From Cylicocyclus nassatus (lineage: Eukaryota > Nematoda > Chromadorea > Rhabditida > Strongylidae), in assembly GCA_958299035.1 (NCBI GenBank), contig CATQJL010000112.1:47698941-47762940 (forward strand): a DNA stretch of 64,000 bases, read 5' to 3'. The first letter of the stretch is position 1. Every line of letters begins with the position of its first letter. Both the position numbers and the translations under genes were made by a program. Shown piece after piece: positions 50,060 through 61,343 of this stretch. The notes beneath the pieces are model-generated. The model had not been told where the DNA came from. It saw only the letters and a program-made list of their open reading frames with translations, and did not search any database.

Positions 50060-50845
50060 TACAAGATATTCATCTACAGAAGTTATGAATTTTTTTATGT
50101 TAAAAACTCGAAATTCTCCAGAAATCACTAGGACACCCTTCACGCAGGCACTTTGTTGAATGAACCCTAGGCAATGTTTATATTTTCTGAAAGCGGAGGA
50201 TGAGACGGATTCAATGGTGACCGTCACGGCGTACAAGGTGTTTATCTACAGAAGTTATGAATTTTTCTACCCTAAAAACTCATAAATATCCAGAAATCAC
50301 CACCCATACTCTTCACCAGGCACTTTTTCAACAGACTCCAGGCAATATATATGCTCTAAAAGCGGGACAAGCATTTATTTTGCTGACGTTGCTGTTCATC
50401 TACAAAAATTACGAATTTCTTCTTTTAAAAATATCGTAAATGCTTAAAAATTGTCTAACTTTTTTCTAATCTTCTCGCATGCGCATTCTCTATGGTAATT
50501 TCAAAAACAGGCAGAGTGTTGTAAAAAAGGAAAAAGGAAAAAATGTAAAAAAATGCAAGGTGCTGGTCAGAACCATAATTGTGTCCAGCAGCACATCGGC
50601 TCACATTTCAGAAAAAGACAACCATTGACGGCAAGGAATTGTATAAACTTTGACTAGGAAAAATGATGAGAGAACACCATGGCTCCCTTTCCCCCCCCCC
50701 CCCTCCCCATCGACATTTTATGATTTCTTGATCAACTGAAACACCCTTCACCCGGAAGGGCTGCGACCGCTGTGACCCCCTTCACCCTGGAGGGGTCATT
50801 CTTACCTTATCGCACCTGTGATGCAAGCTGCAGTCAATGCGCTTA
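50060..50845. repeat. Satellite-like 168-bp repeats, right block, inverted
   Basis: Three units related to the left block but on the other strand start near 50060, 50230 and 50380, then diverged sequence with a C-run (50692-50712). The outer edge gaccccttcaccctgg and cgcacctgtga-type sequence mirrors 45255-45330. Confidence 0.75.
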
Positions 50846-50919
50846 GCCCGTTAGGCTGCATCGTAAGGTACATATATTATGTTTTGTCTAGCTCCTTCAT
50901 TCAGAACACCTAACAAAGC

Positions 50920-51109
50920 TTGGCAGCATATAAGCTTAGCCCAGTTGTTTGCATTGTTATTACGCCAACATTATCTTTATTGCTAGCCCTTGCCTACGCT
51001 CCAGAAATCCAAGACATTCGGATGAAAAACGGCGGCATGGTAGTGTTATTATCTGACAAATCTGATATTCTTACTGCCTATCCCAGTAACGAAAGCGATG
51101 ATTTCTGAT
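50920..51109 (+). CDS. Possible terminal exon with a membrane span
   Basis: An open frame after a gcttggcag acceptor-like site encodes a hydrophobic stretch (about PVVCIVITPTLSLLLALAYA) and a polar tail ending SNESDDF before TGA. There is no ATG at its start, so it could only be an internal or last exon. I do not recognise it, and chance is possible. Confidence 0.2.
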
Positions 51110-51659
51110 GTGCCAGAAGTTCGTTTGGTTGTTGGAAACATGAATGCATGATTTTAAACACCAATGTTAAACTTTCAGTCCAAAAGCATCAAACACTGTG
51201 GAAAGTTTTTCTTATAGTAAAAACATACTCACATTTGGAAATGTAACTCATTCATATATCAGACTGTCACAGCACCATACACCGAAATAATTAGTTTGAA
51301 ATGAATGAACTGCTTGAAAAATTCAGTAGTACACATTCTTTTTCTAGCAGTTACGTTCCTTTTCATTGATATTTTCATGATTGCTTGTAATTTTCGGATA
51401 TCACGCATATACCCAGCCATACTGTAATTAGTGAGAGAAGTGAGAGAAGCAAAAACAAACATTTTCGGCTGCAGAAATGCTTGTTTCAAAGTTGACTGGC
51501 GGGGCGAGTAGACTTGATTTAAAAAAGAAAACATTAACTTTGGGCAGATCAAGCTTTTGATAAGAAAGAAATTTATACATTAAAAGGAATAATTATGAGA
51601 AACCTTTGCTATTGAAACAGCACCATAGATACAATACCGCTCATAATTCGTCAAAAAAG

Positions 51660-51772
51660 TCGCCCGACTGCGGCGCACTCCGCCACACTCTACCGCGGTT
51701 CGCCGGAGTGTGGCAGAGTGCGCCGGAGTGCGGCAGAGTGCGCCACACTCCGCCGCAGTGCGCCGGAATGAT
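51660..51772. repeat. GC-rich minisatellite, left arm
   Basis: Short units of the type gccggagtgcggcagagtgc repeat about five or six times. The mirrored copy lies at 55318-55435. Confidence 0.8.
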
Positions 51773-52408
51773 CGTCAATTTAGCCATATCTCGCTTCAGA
51801 ATGGACGAATTCTGAATCTGAGGCCACCGTTCGATTCAGCTCGACGAGACGCATCATCTTGTATATGAAGCTGAACGTCTGTTTGTCTGTTTGTCTGTAC
51901 GTATGTTCCGAATAGAAAAATCCATTTCTGAACCGATCCGGACCAAGCTTGGCACACATACACTTCGGGCACCGGCGGGTGTCATAGGCTACTTTTCGTC
52001 ATCTATCGATATCGATTTTATCGATTTTTATCGATTTTTTTGCAGAGTTCACCTACGGGGCTGGGCGTTTGCATAGGGGGGTAATCGAGCATGCTGATTA
52101 CGAATACAATATTAGTTTTCAGGATTATCGATTACTTTTATCGATTTCATCGATTATTCTGTAAATTTTGACATGTGGGGCTGGAAGTTTGCATAGGGGG
52201 TAATCGAGCATGCTGATTACGAATACAATATTAGTTTTCAGGATTATCGATTACTTTTATCGATTTTTTTGCAAAGTTTGAGCTACGGGGCTGGGAGTTT
52301 GCACAATCACAAAGGTAATCGAGCATGGGGATTCCGAATACAATATTAGTTTTTATCGATTTTATCGATTTTTTTTGCAAAGTTTGAGCTACGGGGCTGG
52401 GAGTTTGC

Positions 52409-52433
52409 AAGCAGTGGTATCAACGCAGAGTAC
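52409..52433 (+). other. SMART cDNA/PCR primer sequence (adapter contamination)
   Basis: All 25 bases agree with the template-switch/SMART PCR primer used in cDNA and low-input libraries (starts AAGCAGTGG, ends CGCAGAGTAC). At the mirrored place in the right arm (about 54657-54681) ordinary repeat sequence of the same length is present. The insertion is therefore artificial and replaces 25 genomic bases rather than adding to them. Confidence 0.95.
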
Positions 52434-52737
52434 TGATTCCGAATACAATATTAGTTTTCAGGATTATCGATTATTATTTTGGTTGAATTCAGTGTGCCGA
52501 TAACAGTGTTATCATTGATCTGTCGCTGATGACCATAGACAGTATACTATAGGAGTATGGTAGAGAGCCACTCTGATCGAATTTGTTCTAAGATCTGCTC
52601 AAAATCACAATACCGCGCACAGAATGTCAAAATTTCCGTGAACTTCGCGGAATTCCGGGATTTCCACAAAAGTGCGCGATAATCCGGGAAGTTCGCGACA
52701 TTTCAGGATCCGCGAAACCATGCGAATCACGCAGAGT

Positions 52738-53350
52738 ACGCAACGCCATAACATCCTTCGGAATGAATATATTCCGAATCCAGAAGCAGCATTGTGTTCA
52801 GATTGTTGAGGCAAATATTTTGATATACAGTATGCTCTCGATATTCCATTTCCAGTTTTTTCGAATTTTTTCTGTGGAGGTCTTTTCGCAAGGATGTAAC
52901 GCAGCGTCTGTGTAACATAAAAGATTCCAGTAAGCACTGTTCGATAGTACTGTCCTTGTAGGTTATCGTGCGTTCAAGAGTAGCTGCAGACTGTCTCCCA
53001 AAAGAGACAGAAGCGTTGGTGAATTTTGGAAAAATCACGCGTTTCTAAATTCTACTCGCCGTAACTTCCTTCGGAATGAACATATTCTGAATCCGAAGAA
53101 AGCTTTGTGCTCAGTTCATCAAGGCAAATCTTTCGATATACAGCATATCCTTGATATTCCGATTTCAATATTCTCAAATCTTTTTGTAGACGTCTTTTTG
53201 TGAAGGTGTAAACCAGCGCGCATTGCTCCTAGTAGACTCCAGCACGGACCTTTCGATAGTACTTTTTCTGTAGATTAAGTAGCGCTAAAAAGTAGTCACA
53301 GGCATCTTTTCATAGGAGTTAGAAGGGCTGGTGAATTCTGGAAAAATCAT
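52738..53350. repeat. Diverged tandem repeat of about 305 bp
   Basis: The block beginning cataacatccttcggaatga (52746) recurs from gtaacttccttcggaatgaa (53047), with conserved gatatacag, gatattcc and cgatagtac landmarks. The first unit overlaps the inner end of the left palindrome arm. Confidence 0.75.
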
Positions 53351-53756
53351 GTCGTTCTAAATTATTCTCAACGTAACTCTAAAATATGAAGCTCTCTTGC
53401 TAAGCAGATGTGATTTTCGTAATCAGCAGGTCGGATAACCCTTAAAGCAAGTTTTCCAAGATGTTCGAGTAATTTCATTTTTTCTCGTTTTACGCTCTGA
53501 AGCTGGCCGGTGGATTTTGGTCAAAATGTTGATGATCTTCAGTTGTAAAGAAACGCAGCTCATAGAGGTTTTCGAACACGCTGCTTATGAAAATGTTCTC
53601 TGTCAAGTATAGGGTCTTTTTGCAGAGATATGGTGAGATGACTGCAACGGATTCACGAAGGCACGTAACTTCGTCTCCACCTCTCACGTATCTGTCAAAA
53701 AACCTGCCTGCTTGCTTTACTAGTCAAAGTTACTAGGAAATGTGCTATCGAATGGT

Positions 53757-54173
53757 GCATGAATCAGGCTCCAGTCTATAAACATCGCTAGTTACGAGAC
53801 GAAGACACGTCCTCATGAATTTTGCCCAAAATGTAAAGCTCGCATTTTTCGTCGAAATTCCACCGTGAGTGCTTGTGTGACACTCGCATTGCGGATATTA
53901 TGTTCGCTTCGCTCAATAACTCCACTGTATTGAATATGGTGCTTGCGTGTGCTTCAGCAATTGATATCAATGCTGTTTTGTGGCTAGAGCTCAAATCACC
54001 AAATCTCACAATAAGATCCATTAAGAATGTGAAAAGATTTGATCAGCGTATTGTACAAGCACTCATGGTGGAATTTCGACGAAATCTGCGATCTTTACAT
54101 TTTGAGCAAAATTCATGAGAACGTGTTTTCGTAGGCTCGTAACTCGGCGAATTTTATAGACTGGAGCCTGAGT
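53757..54173. repeat. Inner inverted repeat in the palindrome spacer
   Basis: About 120 bp at 53757-53880 (aggctccagtctataaa ... cgtcgaaattccacc) recur inverted at 54053-54173. Their centre (about 53965) differs from that of the large palindrome (53545), so this is an independent foldback. Confidence 0.8.
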
Positions 54174-55615
54174 CTTACATAGACGCTGCGTTACATCCTT
54201 GCGAAAAGACCTCCACAGAAAAAATTCGAAAAAACTGGAAATGGAATATCGAGAGCATACTGTATATCAAAAAATTTGCCTCGACGATCTGAACACAATG
54301 CTGCTTCTGGATTCGGGATATATTCATTCCGAAGGATGTTATGGCGTTGCGTACTCTGCGTGATTCGCATGGTTTCGCGGATCCTGAAATGTCGCGAACT
54401 TCCCGGATTATCGCGCACTTTTGTGGAAATCTCGGAATTCCGCGAAGTTCACGGAAATTTTGACATTCTGTGCGCGGTATTGTGATTTTGAGCAGATCTT
54501 AGAACAAATTCGATCAGAGTGGCTCTCTACCATACTCCTATAGTATACTGTCTATGTGTCATCAGCGACAGATCAATGGTAATACTGTTATCAGCACACT
54601 GAATTCAACCAAAATAATAATCGATAATCTGAAAACTAATATTGTATTCGGAATCCCCAGCTCGATTACCATTGTGATAGTGCAAACTCCCAGCCCCGTA
54701 GCTCAAACTTTGCAAAAAAAATCGATAAAATCGATAAAAACTAATATTGTATTCGGAATCCCCATGCTCGATTACCTTTGTGATTGTGCAAACTCCCAGC
54801 CCCGTAGCTCAAACTTTGCAAAAAAATCGATAAAAGTAATCGATAATCCTGAAAACTAATATTGTATTCGTAATCAGCATGCTCGATTACCCCCTATGCA
54901 AACTTCCAGCCCCACATGTCAAAATTTACAGAATAATCGATGAAATCGATAAAAGTAATCGATAATCCTGAAAACTAATATTGTATTCGTAATCAGCATG
55001 CTCGATTACCCCCCTATGCAAACGCCCAGCCCCGTAGGTGAACTCTGCAAAAAAATCGATAAAAATCGATAAAATCGATATCGATAGATGACGAAAAGTA
55101 GCCTATGACACCCGCCGGTGCCCGAAGTGTATGTGTGCCAAGCTTGGTCCGGATCGGTTCAGAAATGGATTTTTCTATTCGGAACATACGTACAGACAAA
55201 CAGACAAACAGACGTTCAGCTTCATATACAAGATGATGCGTCTCGTCGAGCTGAATCGAACGGTGGCCTCAGATTCAGAATTCGTCCATTCTGAAGCGAG
55301 ATATGGCTAAATTGACGATCATTCCGGCGCACTGCGGCGGAGTGTGGCGCACTCTGCCGCACTCCGGCGCACTCTGCCACACTCCGGCGCACTGCGGCAG
55401 AGTGTGGCGGAGTGCGCCGCAATCCGGCGACTTTTTTGACGAATTATGAGCGGTATTGTATAACGACAACGGCGCTCTGCATTCCTGAGCAAATATCGGA
55501 ACAAAACTCCATATCTATTTAAAGAAGCACAAACGGTTGCTAGCCTTACAAAAAGTAGAGCTTTTCCTTGACATGGATAATGATGCCCTATAAGCTAGCA
55601 AGAATAGCAAAGGGG

Positions 55616-55745
55616 TAGAGGTACGAACGCCTCAATTAGGCGCCGCTTCTGCGGGCTGCTGGTCCTTTCGTCCTACTGTTGTACATCGTTTTGGGACCAG
55701 TAGTCCGCGGAGGCGGTGCCAAATTGAGGCGTTCGTTCCTCCACC
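55616..55745. repeat. Foldback MITE, GCCGCTTCCGCGGGCT family (copy 2)
   Basis: The arms gaacgcctcaattaggcg and aaattgaggcgttcgttcc are inverted, with internal gctgctggtcc and ggaccagtag. It is related to 28548-28683. Confidence 0.75.
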
Positions 55746-56590
55746 CTCGTTTGATGTTTAAATGGGAAATGAAAAATGGGTAGGTAAAACCAGTGAAAAA
55801 TTCTGGTGGGATCAAACTGCCCCGCTAAAAAACTATGGAGTTTGAAGAGGGACAGATATCGCCATCACTTATCGTTGATTTGTTTTAAGCCAAAATTTGC
55901 ATTGTTCGCAGACTCATTCTTCTTTTTGAAAGATTCTTGGAAGGATGGCGTACTTTTCAGCACACTTATTCTTTGATCAGAATAGCTACAGATACGATCA
56001 ACCCATGTACACGCGAATCCAAACAACTCAACACACAGCTGCAGACCCACTGCAAATAGCACAAAAATACCAAGTTGATTACTGGATAAAAAGGGGAAAA
56101 TTTGCGTTAGCAGTGAGAAAAAACATACAAAATTGCAAAGAGGTCTGCGAATGAATGCAATGACTAGAACATATCTTTTCAATCAACTAACCCTCTGAAG
56201 CTTCATCCATAGACGCAAAACTTCTAGAAAGCGCGAGATATTTCAACAGTTTTATAATATTCAACACTTGACTTTTTTACATTTACTTAGATATTTAGAT
56301 GGCATCCTCACGTAGCGCGCATGCCACAGCGCAAAAGTTTCCTCAATTCCTGTTCCTCGCCTCTGACGTCTACGATGTTTTTGGTGGCTGTCTGAGCTGC
56401 GTGCGCGAGCTCCAAGGCGAAAGTTGTATCCAGCGGATTTCTCATCTGGTCCATCGGTTCCACGAGCACGTCTACCATCTCGTTGCTGGTCTTCCTCAAG
56501 GACGTTTTAGTTCGCAAAGAATCTACTCTGATATCATCTCATATGTCCTCTTGTCTTGAAACCTGGGCATTTTGTGAGGTAGTTAACTTC
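55746..56590. other. Stretch without assigned features
   Basis: Open frames on both strands at 56299-56559 have no recognised domain. The sequence leads into the LINE remnant and may be its downstream flank. Confidence 0.3.
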
Positions 56591-56838
56591 AATGATTTTT
56601 CTTCTGCCGTATACGAGTTGTTATTGGTAACACTTTATTGCCTTACGTTTCGGCTACACGCCGTCGTCGGAGGCTTAAAAGATATCAGTCACTTTGACTC
56701 ACAATCTCGGCCGTTGAATACCTCCTCCCGCTAGCCCGCTCGATTCGTTCCAAGTGGAAGTAGAGAGTTTGTAGGTAGAGGGAGTGTTACTCACCAGAGT
56801 GTCACCAGTGTGTAGCAGTGCAAGCTGCTTCAAGTATG

Positions 56839-56912
56839 CTCGATTGACTGCGGTCGGGAATGAGCGGTCGTCGTGTTAACGGACCGCTCATTTCCGACCG
56901 CAGTCAATCGAG
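56839..56912. repeat. 74-bp near-perfect hairpin
   Basis: A 31-bp stem (ctcgattgactgcggtcggg onward) pairs with one mismatch around a 12-nt loop (gtcgtgttaacg). It lies within the LINE remnant. Confidence 0.82.
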
Positions 56913-57221
56913 ACATCCGAGATACGCGTAAGAAGACGTCTCCATGATAGGGACCTTCCAATTCCATTTGTGCGTGTTCACAAGGAGCGTTCTTCATGAA
57001 CTGAGTCTTTCTCCGATTTATGCGCAGTCCGATTTTTTCCTACATCGCTATTTTCCTTCGCCATTGTCTCCGCTTCAAAAATATATCTCAAGAGGAGAAC
57101 GATGTGGCCCGCAAAACGAAGATTTGAGAGGAGTATTCCATCGACTTGTACTCCTTGATCGACTATCGCAATAGGTTGGTATTGGTTTCGATTTTGATGG
57201 CTTTCTCGTGATCGACGAGGT

Positions 57222-57339
57222 TAGGGTTGGGCCAGACTAAGATGGAGAGCGGCTTGGCGTACGCAGCGCACGCTCCCATTATGAAACATACCGAGACACT
57301 GCCTGCGCCGCTTTCTCAGCACAGTCTGGCCCAGCCCTT
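57222..57339. repeat. Small foldback MITE within the LINE remnant
   Basis: The ends agggttgggccagact and agtctggcccagccct are inverted. It separates two reverse transcriptase motifs, so it was inserted after the LINE. Confidence 0.72.
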
Positions 57340-58146
57340 GGGACAAGAGGCAGGCGGTATTCCCGACAGATAGCCTTCGCAGTCTGGATGTGATCTATGC
57401 AGCCAAGATAATTGCAAAATTCAGGTTGTTCTTAGGGTTTGCCTTCATCCAGTACTCCTGATATGCGAGCGAGAATTATTTTGATGAGTGTATAACACCT
57501 TCAGAAGGCATACCGGACGGCAGTTCCTGAGATTTTCCCAGCCCTTCTTGAAGAGGAGGACGGTTCCTTGAAGCTCCGCACTGGTTCGGGACACTTTATA
57601 GCTAGAGGTAAGATGATTAAATGCGTTACATGCGATGCGAGAATCTTGTATGGACAAGTTCTCCGCAAGGCTCAGCAGAGTTGGCGCTTTCACACGCTGG
57701 ATGTTATTTTTCGAAGGAAAAGCAAAGGGTCGCAAAGTGAAACCTGATGAAATATTATGCACAAGTCTAACTCTTGGCAAGCCCGAATTTGGAGGTCTAG
57801 CGTAATTTTACGTTACAGCTAAATTATCAACTAGTGCATAAACCTGTATGGCACAAATTCAAGGTGTCAAAACACAATCTTCACGCACAAAAATATAAAC
57901 GATCGGTTTGTTCACAACGAGCAAGCGATATTGAGCTACCAAACTGATGTGTACATCCGCGGCAAGATCAAACGAAAAATAAGCATATTCACGAGAAAAT
58001 TATGTGAACGAAAGGAATTGTGCTTTTTAGACTTAAGTTGCTTTCGGACAATTTGGGAGCACTCTGAGCAGGAGCGGAACCAAACAAGGCCATGAATCTT
58101 CATTTCCAGATTTTTCAACATAATATTCCTTAGACTGAGCTCTATC

Positions 58147-58318
58147 TACAGGGCTCCTAAATTGCAGAGTCGTTTGCACCACCGGTCGCGCGACCGCGTC
58201 GCGCCCAGGCATTTTGCCTGCGCCGGCGCCATCGATCGGGGCGGCGCCATTGATACCCGGGCGCGACGCGGTCGCGCGACCGCTGGTGCAAACAACTCTG
58301 CAATTTAGGAGCCTTGTA
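58147..58318. mobile_element. 172-bp foldback MITE, very GC-rich centre
   Basis: The ends tacagggctcctaaattgca and tgcaatttaggagccttgta are inverted and include TA tips. The inner arms ggtcgcgcgaccgcgtcgcg are themselves palindromic. Confidence 0.82.
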
Positions 58319-59586
58319 CGAGTATTCACCTAAAACCTAAGCTTCATCCCATATGCTTACTTACGGCTCTTGGTGATACAAAAACAACCTTTTTCTTGCA
58401 TTTCGCTCTCTTCTTTGATTTGTTCTTGTCTTTTCTTCATCAATCCATTCTTCGTTACAGATTAATAGATTTATCTAAACGCAACTTTTCCTTGGCTGGC
58501 GGTAGAGACAGAGCCCGGCGGGGGTTGCGCTTTCACAAGCTAGATATCGTTTTTGGTCCGAAAAGGCAAAGGGGAAGTCGTATTTTGGGGTCCGGAGCGG
58601 AGCCCCGGCGAAAATTGATTGCCATATTCCTAAATTTTGACCATTTTTCACCGATTGTACTTATACCGAATAAAACATTATATTGGGACTGCATTTTCAC
58701 AGAAATTCTGATGTAAAGCTTTTATTGTGAATAAATATAATATTTCAGTGTCTCCATTCAAGCCTTGGGCGTCTGATGTTGTGGGAGGAGGGCGAGTGGC
58801 GGCGGCGACGTCGTTCCTGGAATGAACGTTTCTGAGAAATCAAGGAAAGGAAAATATGATAAATGTTTGTGATGCAATTGAACAAAGAATAAATGTGATT
58901 TTTAGCGAAAGTAACCTGTTCGTTATCATACTCGTCTCTTTGAAGGTCCATCTAAACTCCGAAACCCTTCTCGGGTATAGAAGGGCAGGGGGAAGACGCG
59001 GCAGCATTATCCACACCTGTTCAATCGCCAAAACTGTAGGCGTTGTCCCCTAGGGAGAGAAATCTAACAAGGGCGCCCATGGGTATCTGAGCACCACACC
59101 CCTGTTTTTGTGGTGCTCATATAAAGTGTGCTGGGGACGGCACACTTCATTGGAGCATGTGAATCGAAATGAGCTGGATGTCCGCACTGATGCGAAACTC
59201 GCTGTAGTTCGTAATACACGCCCCAGTGTATCCATTGAAGGCGCCTGTGACAATTTGGAAGAGCCGCCTACACCATAGCGAAAGGGATCGCAGTCCCATT
59301 TGCTCTAGCGCCTTTCCGAAACAAGCTCCAATAGGGTCACGATCTTGTAAACGGCGGTTGGCCGTATGGCCCTCATGTCGGGCGGCAAGATCTGGAATTT
59401 ATTTTCGGTGTTGTAGGAGCCACTGCTCCGACTGTCTCCGTGGAGGTGGTGGGATGTCCTCAGCAAGCGACCTAAGAATGAACAGGAGTAGTTCAGTCTT
59501 TTCCATGATGACGCAATTGCAAAGAGGTGACTGCGTATGCGATAGACCAAGGTCCTTAAATGCTGTTTCAGATCTTTTTTCAGTCT
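58319..59586. other. Stretch without recognised genes
   Basis: No exon could be assigned. A short hairpin at 59077-59108 (gagcaccaca ... tgtggtgctc) is present. Overlapping frames on both strands near 59230-59590 have no family resemblance. Confidence 0.35.
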
Positions 59587-59930
59587 CTTGAACCAAGATT
59601 TATTATAAACATGTAACTAGTTGCAGGCAAACAAATGCAGCTTTCAAAGGCAAACTAATGCTGTGCCGTCAGTCAACAACCTCTTGAACCAAGTTTTTTC
59701 TCAATTATGTGAATAGTTGCAGGCAAATGAATGCTGTTCCAGCTCAGTCAATAATTTTTTGATCCGAGTTTCTTCTTAACTATGTGAATAGTTGCAGGCA
59801 AACAAATGGAGCATTCAAAGGCAAACTAATGCAGTGCCGTCAGTCGACAATCTCTTGAACCAATTTTTCTCTTAATTATGTGAATAGTTGCAGGCAAACA
59901 AATGCTGTTCCAGCTCAGTCAATAATGCAA
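59587..59930. repeat. Tandem repeat with alternating long and short units
   Basis: Units start with cttgaaccaa and contain gtgaatagttgcaggcaaac. Long units (about 96 bp, with ttcaaaggcaaactaatg) alternate with short ones (about 75 bp, with ctgttccagctcagtcaata), giving a higher-order period of about 170 bp and two complete cycles. Confidence 0.85.
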
Positions 59931-59958
59931 GTGGAACCTTTATTTCACCGAAAAAAAG

Positions 59959-60600
59959 CTACTCATTGTCATTATCAAGGGCTGCACCTATGCTGAAAAT
60001 CTGAGCTTTGGTCCTTTCCTCAGCAACAATGTCCTGTCGAACTCTTTCAATATCAGTTTCACTGCGTAGAGGTCCTTTTAGCACCTATTCGCTAAAAACA
60101 TTCAGTAGAGTCTCAACGTCTACCTCCGTCCCCATGATATTCGTAAGCGAGCCGGCATTTAACTTCTCTGAAAAGTATGAAGTAATCTCAGACTTCTAGA
60201 AAGAGCCTCTTGCATAGTTGATATCATGTTTGTAAAGGATCCCTTTGCTGAGTGAACACCAGCCGGTGCCTTGAGATCAGGCTTCGGGTGGATCTATTGG
60301 TATGCGAGCTTAGAAGGAGCAACTGTGAGTAGATTGAGACCATTTCGCTGCACACTATGATGTTGGAATGAATCATATTTGGAAACCAGTGTGTCACCTC
60401 TGCTTCGCAGAGGCTCGCACTGGTCCTACTATACGGGTGCCTCCCTCAAAGTCTAAAATGATGTCTTTGAAACATACCGCGCGATGCCGATCATTAGGAA
60501 TGAATTGTAAACAACTATTCACTTCCGAAGCTTTTTTGTGTAAGATCGGTTACCTTGAGAGGAAGAAAGTATTCTTCAAAAGATTGGTTGCGGGTTTGAA
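59959..60600 (-). pseudogene. Decayed coding segment of unknown family
   Basis: On the minus strand a protein-like text runs through several frames. It reads, in order, LHKKASEVNSCLQFIPNDR, AVCFKDIILDFEGGTRIVG, a segment with LNLLTVAPSKLAYQ, then DLKAPAGVHSAKGSF, SEKLNAGSLTNIMGTEVD, a TAG where a Gln codon would fit, and SETDIERVRQDIVAEERT, ending at TAG (59961-59959). An AATAAA lies about 20 nt beyond the stop. I do not recognise the family. It may be a degenerate transposon ORF or host gene. Confidence 0.4.
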
Positions 60601-61040
60601 TCACTTACTGGAGTGATAACGGCTTGTTAGTCGGCATAAGGATGATGACAGCCGTGGGTTACATCTTTAAGCAAAAATCTTCTTGAATTCTTAGGTAAAA
60701 TCTTGACAAATCGACTATCTACGCAATTGTTCCTTTTTGGCGCCGATCTTGCGTGAATGTAGATTTTTTGCTCACTTTTCAAGCTAGAATCCATGGTTTG
60801 CAGGGTCACTTGTTGAATAAATCCATGATTTTGGAAAAAGTCCAGTTACAGGCCCATTTTGGCACGCCAGAAGTCGCGTGGATCCGTTTGGCGCACAGTT
60901 TTCACATGTTCCACTTATCAATTTGGCTTGTGCTTTTGCACACTCTACTTACATGCTGATAGGGTGCTAATACCGAAATTCCAGCTCAAGATCTTTGCTG
61001 GAACTCGCTCTACGATTTTCGTGACAGACAGACATTCGGA

Positions 61041-61147
<107 letters not shown>

Positions 61148-61343
61148 CGTAAACACTCTTAGCGCGTTATTATAGTAGGATACTTCGCATTGAACGTACT
61201 GCATAACAGTGTTCACTGTTCTCGTCGACAAAGTATTTCTTTCGCCTGCAGTCAGACGATTTGCTGTCGAAAATGTTCTTTCGGAATCCGCATTGCTGGC
61301 AGAAATGACAAGAACACACTTGAGAACCTATCATTCAAATAAA

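Larger units (their letters stand above)
51629..55461. repeat. 3.8-kb inverted duplication with 1287-bp arms
   Basis: The left arm 51629-52915 and right arm 54175-55461 are the same length and pair throughout, with only a few percent of differences by eye (for example gattgttgaggc against gatcgtcgaggc). The spacer is 52916-54174. Each arm contains, from outside in, a GC-rich minisatellite, about 70 bp of unique sequence, a Helitron 5' end (TC at 51857 and, on the minus strand, 55233), atcgatttt repeats, and then sequence ending cgcagcgtct. The left arm alone has foreign adapter sequence. Confidence 0.92.
56600..57800 (-). pseudogene. RTE-like LINE reverse transcriptase remnant
   Basis: On the minus strand the order of motifs is that of an RTE-type reverse transcriptase. 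First comes TVLLFKKG with NLRNCRPVCLLKVLY (about 57590-57490), then HIQTAKAICREYRLPLV (about 57405-57345), then DQGVQVDGILLSNLRFAG (about 57165-57105), then EAETMAKE. The catalytic Asp-Asp after FA has become Gly-His. Multiple stops and frameshifts are present, and a small MITE (57222-57339) is inserted between motifs. The 56640-56690 stretch, read on the minus strand (gacggcgtgtagccgaaacg), looks like the usual region just 3' of such an ORF. The element is dead and truncated. Confidence 0.8.
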
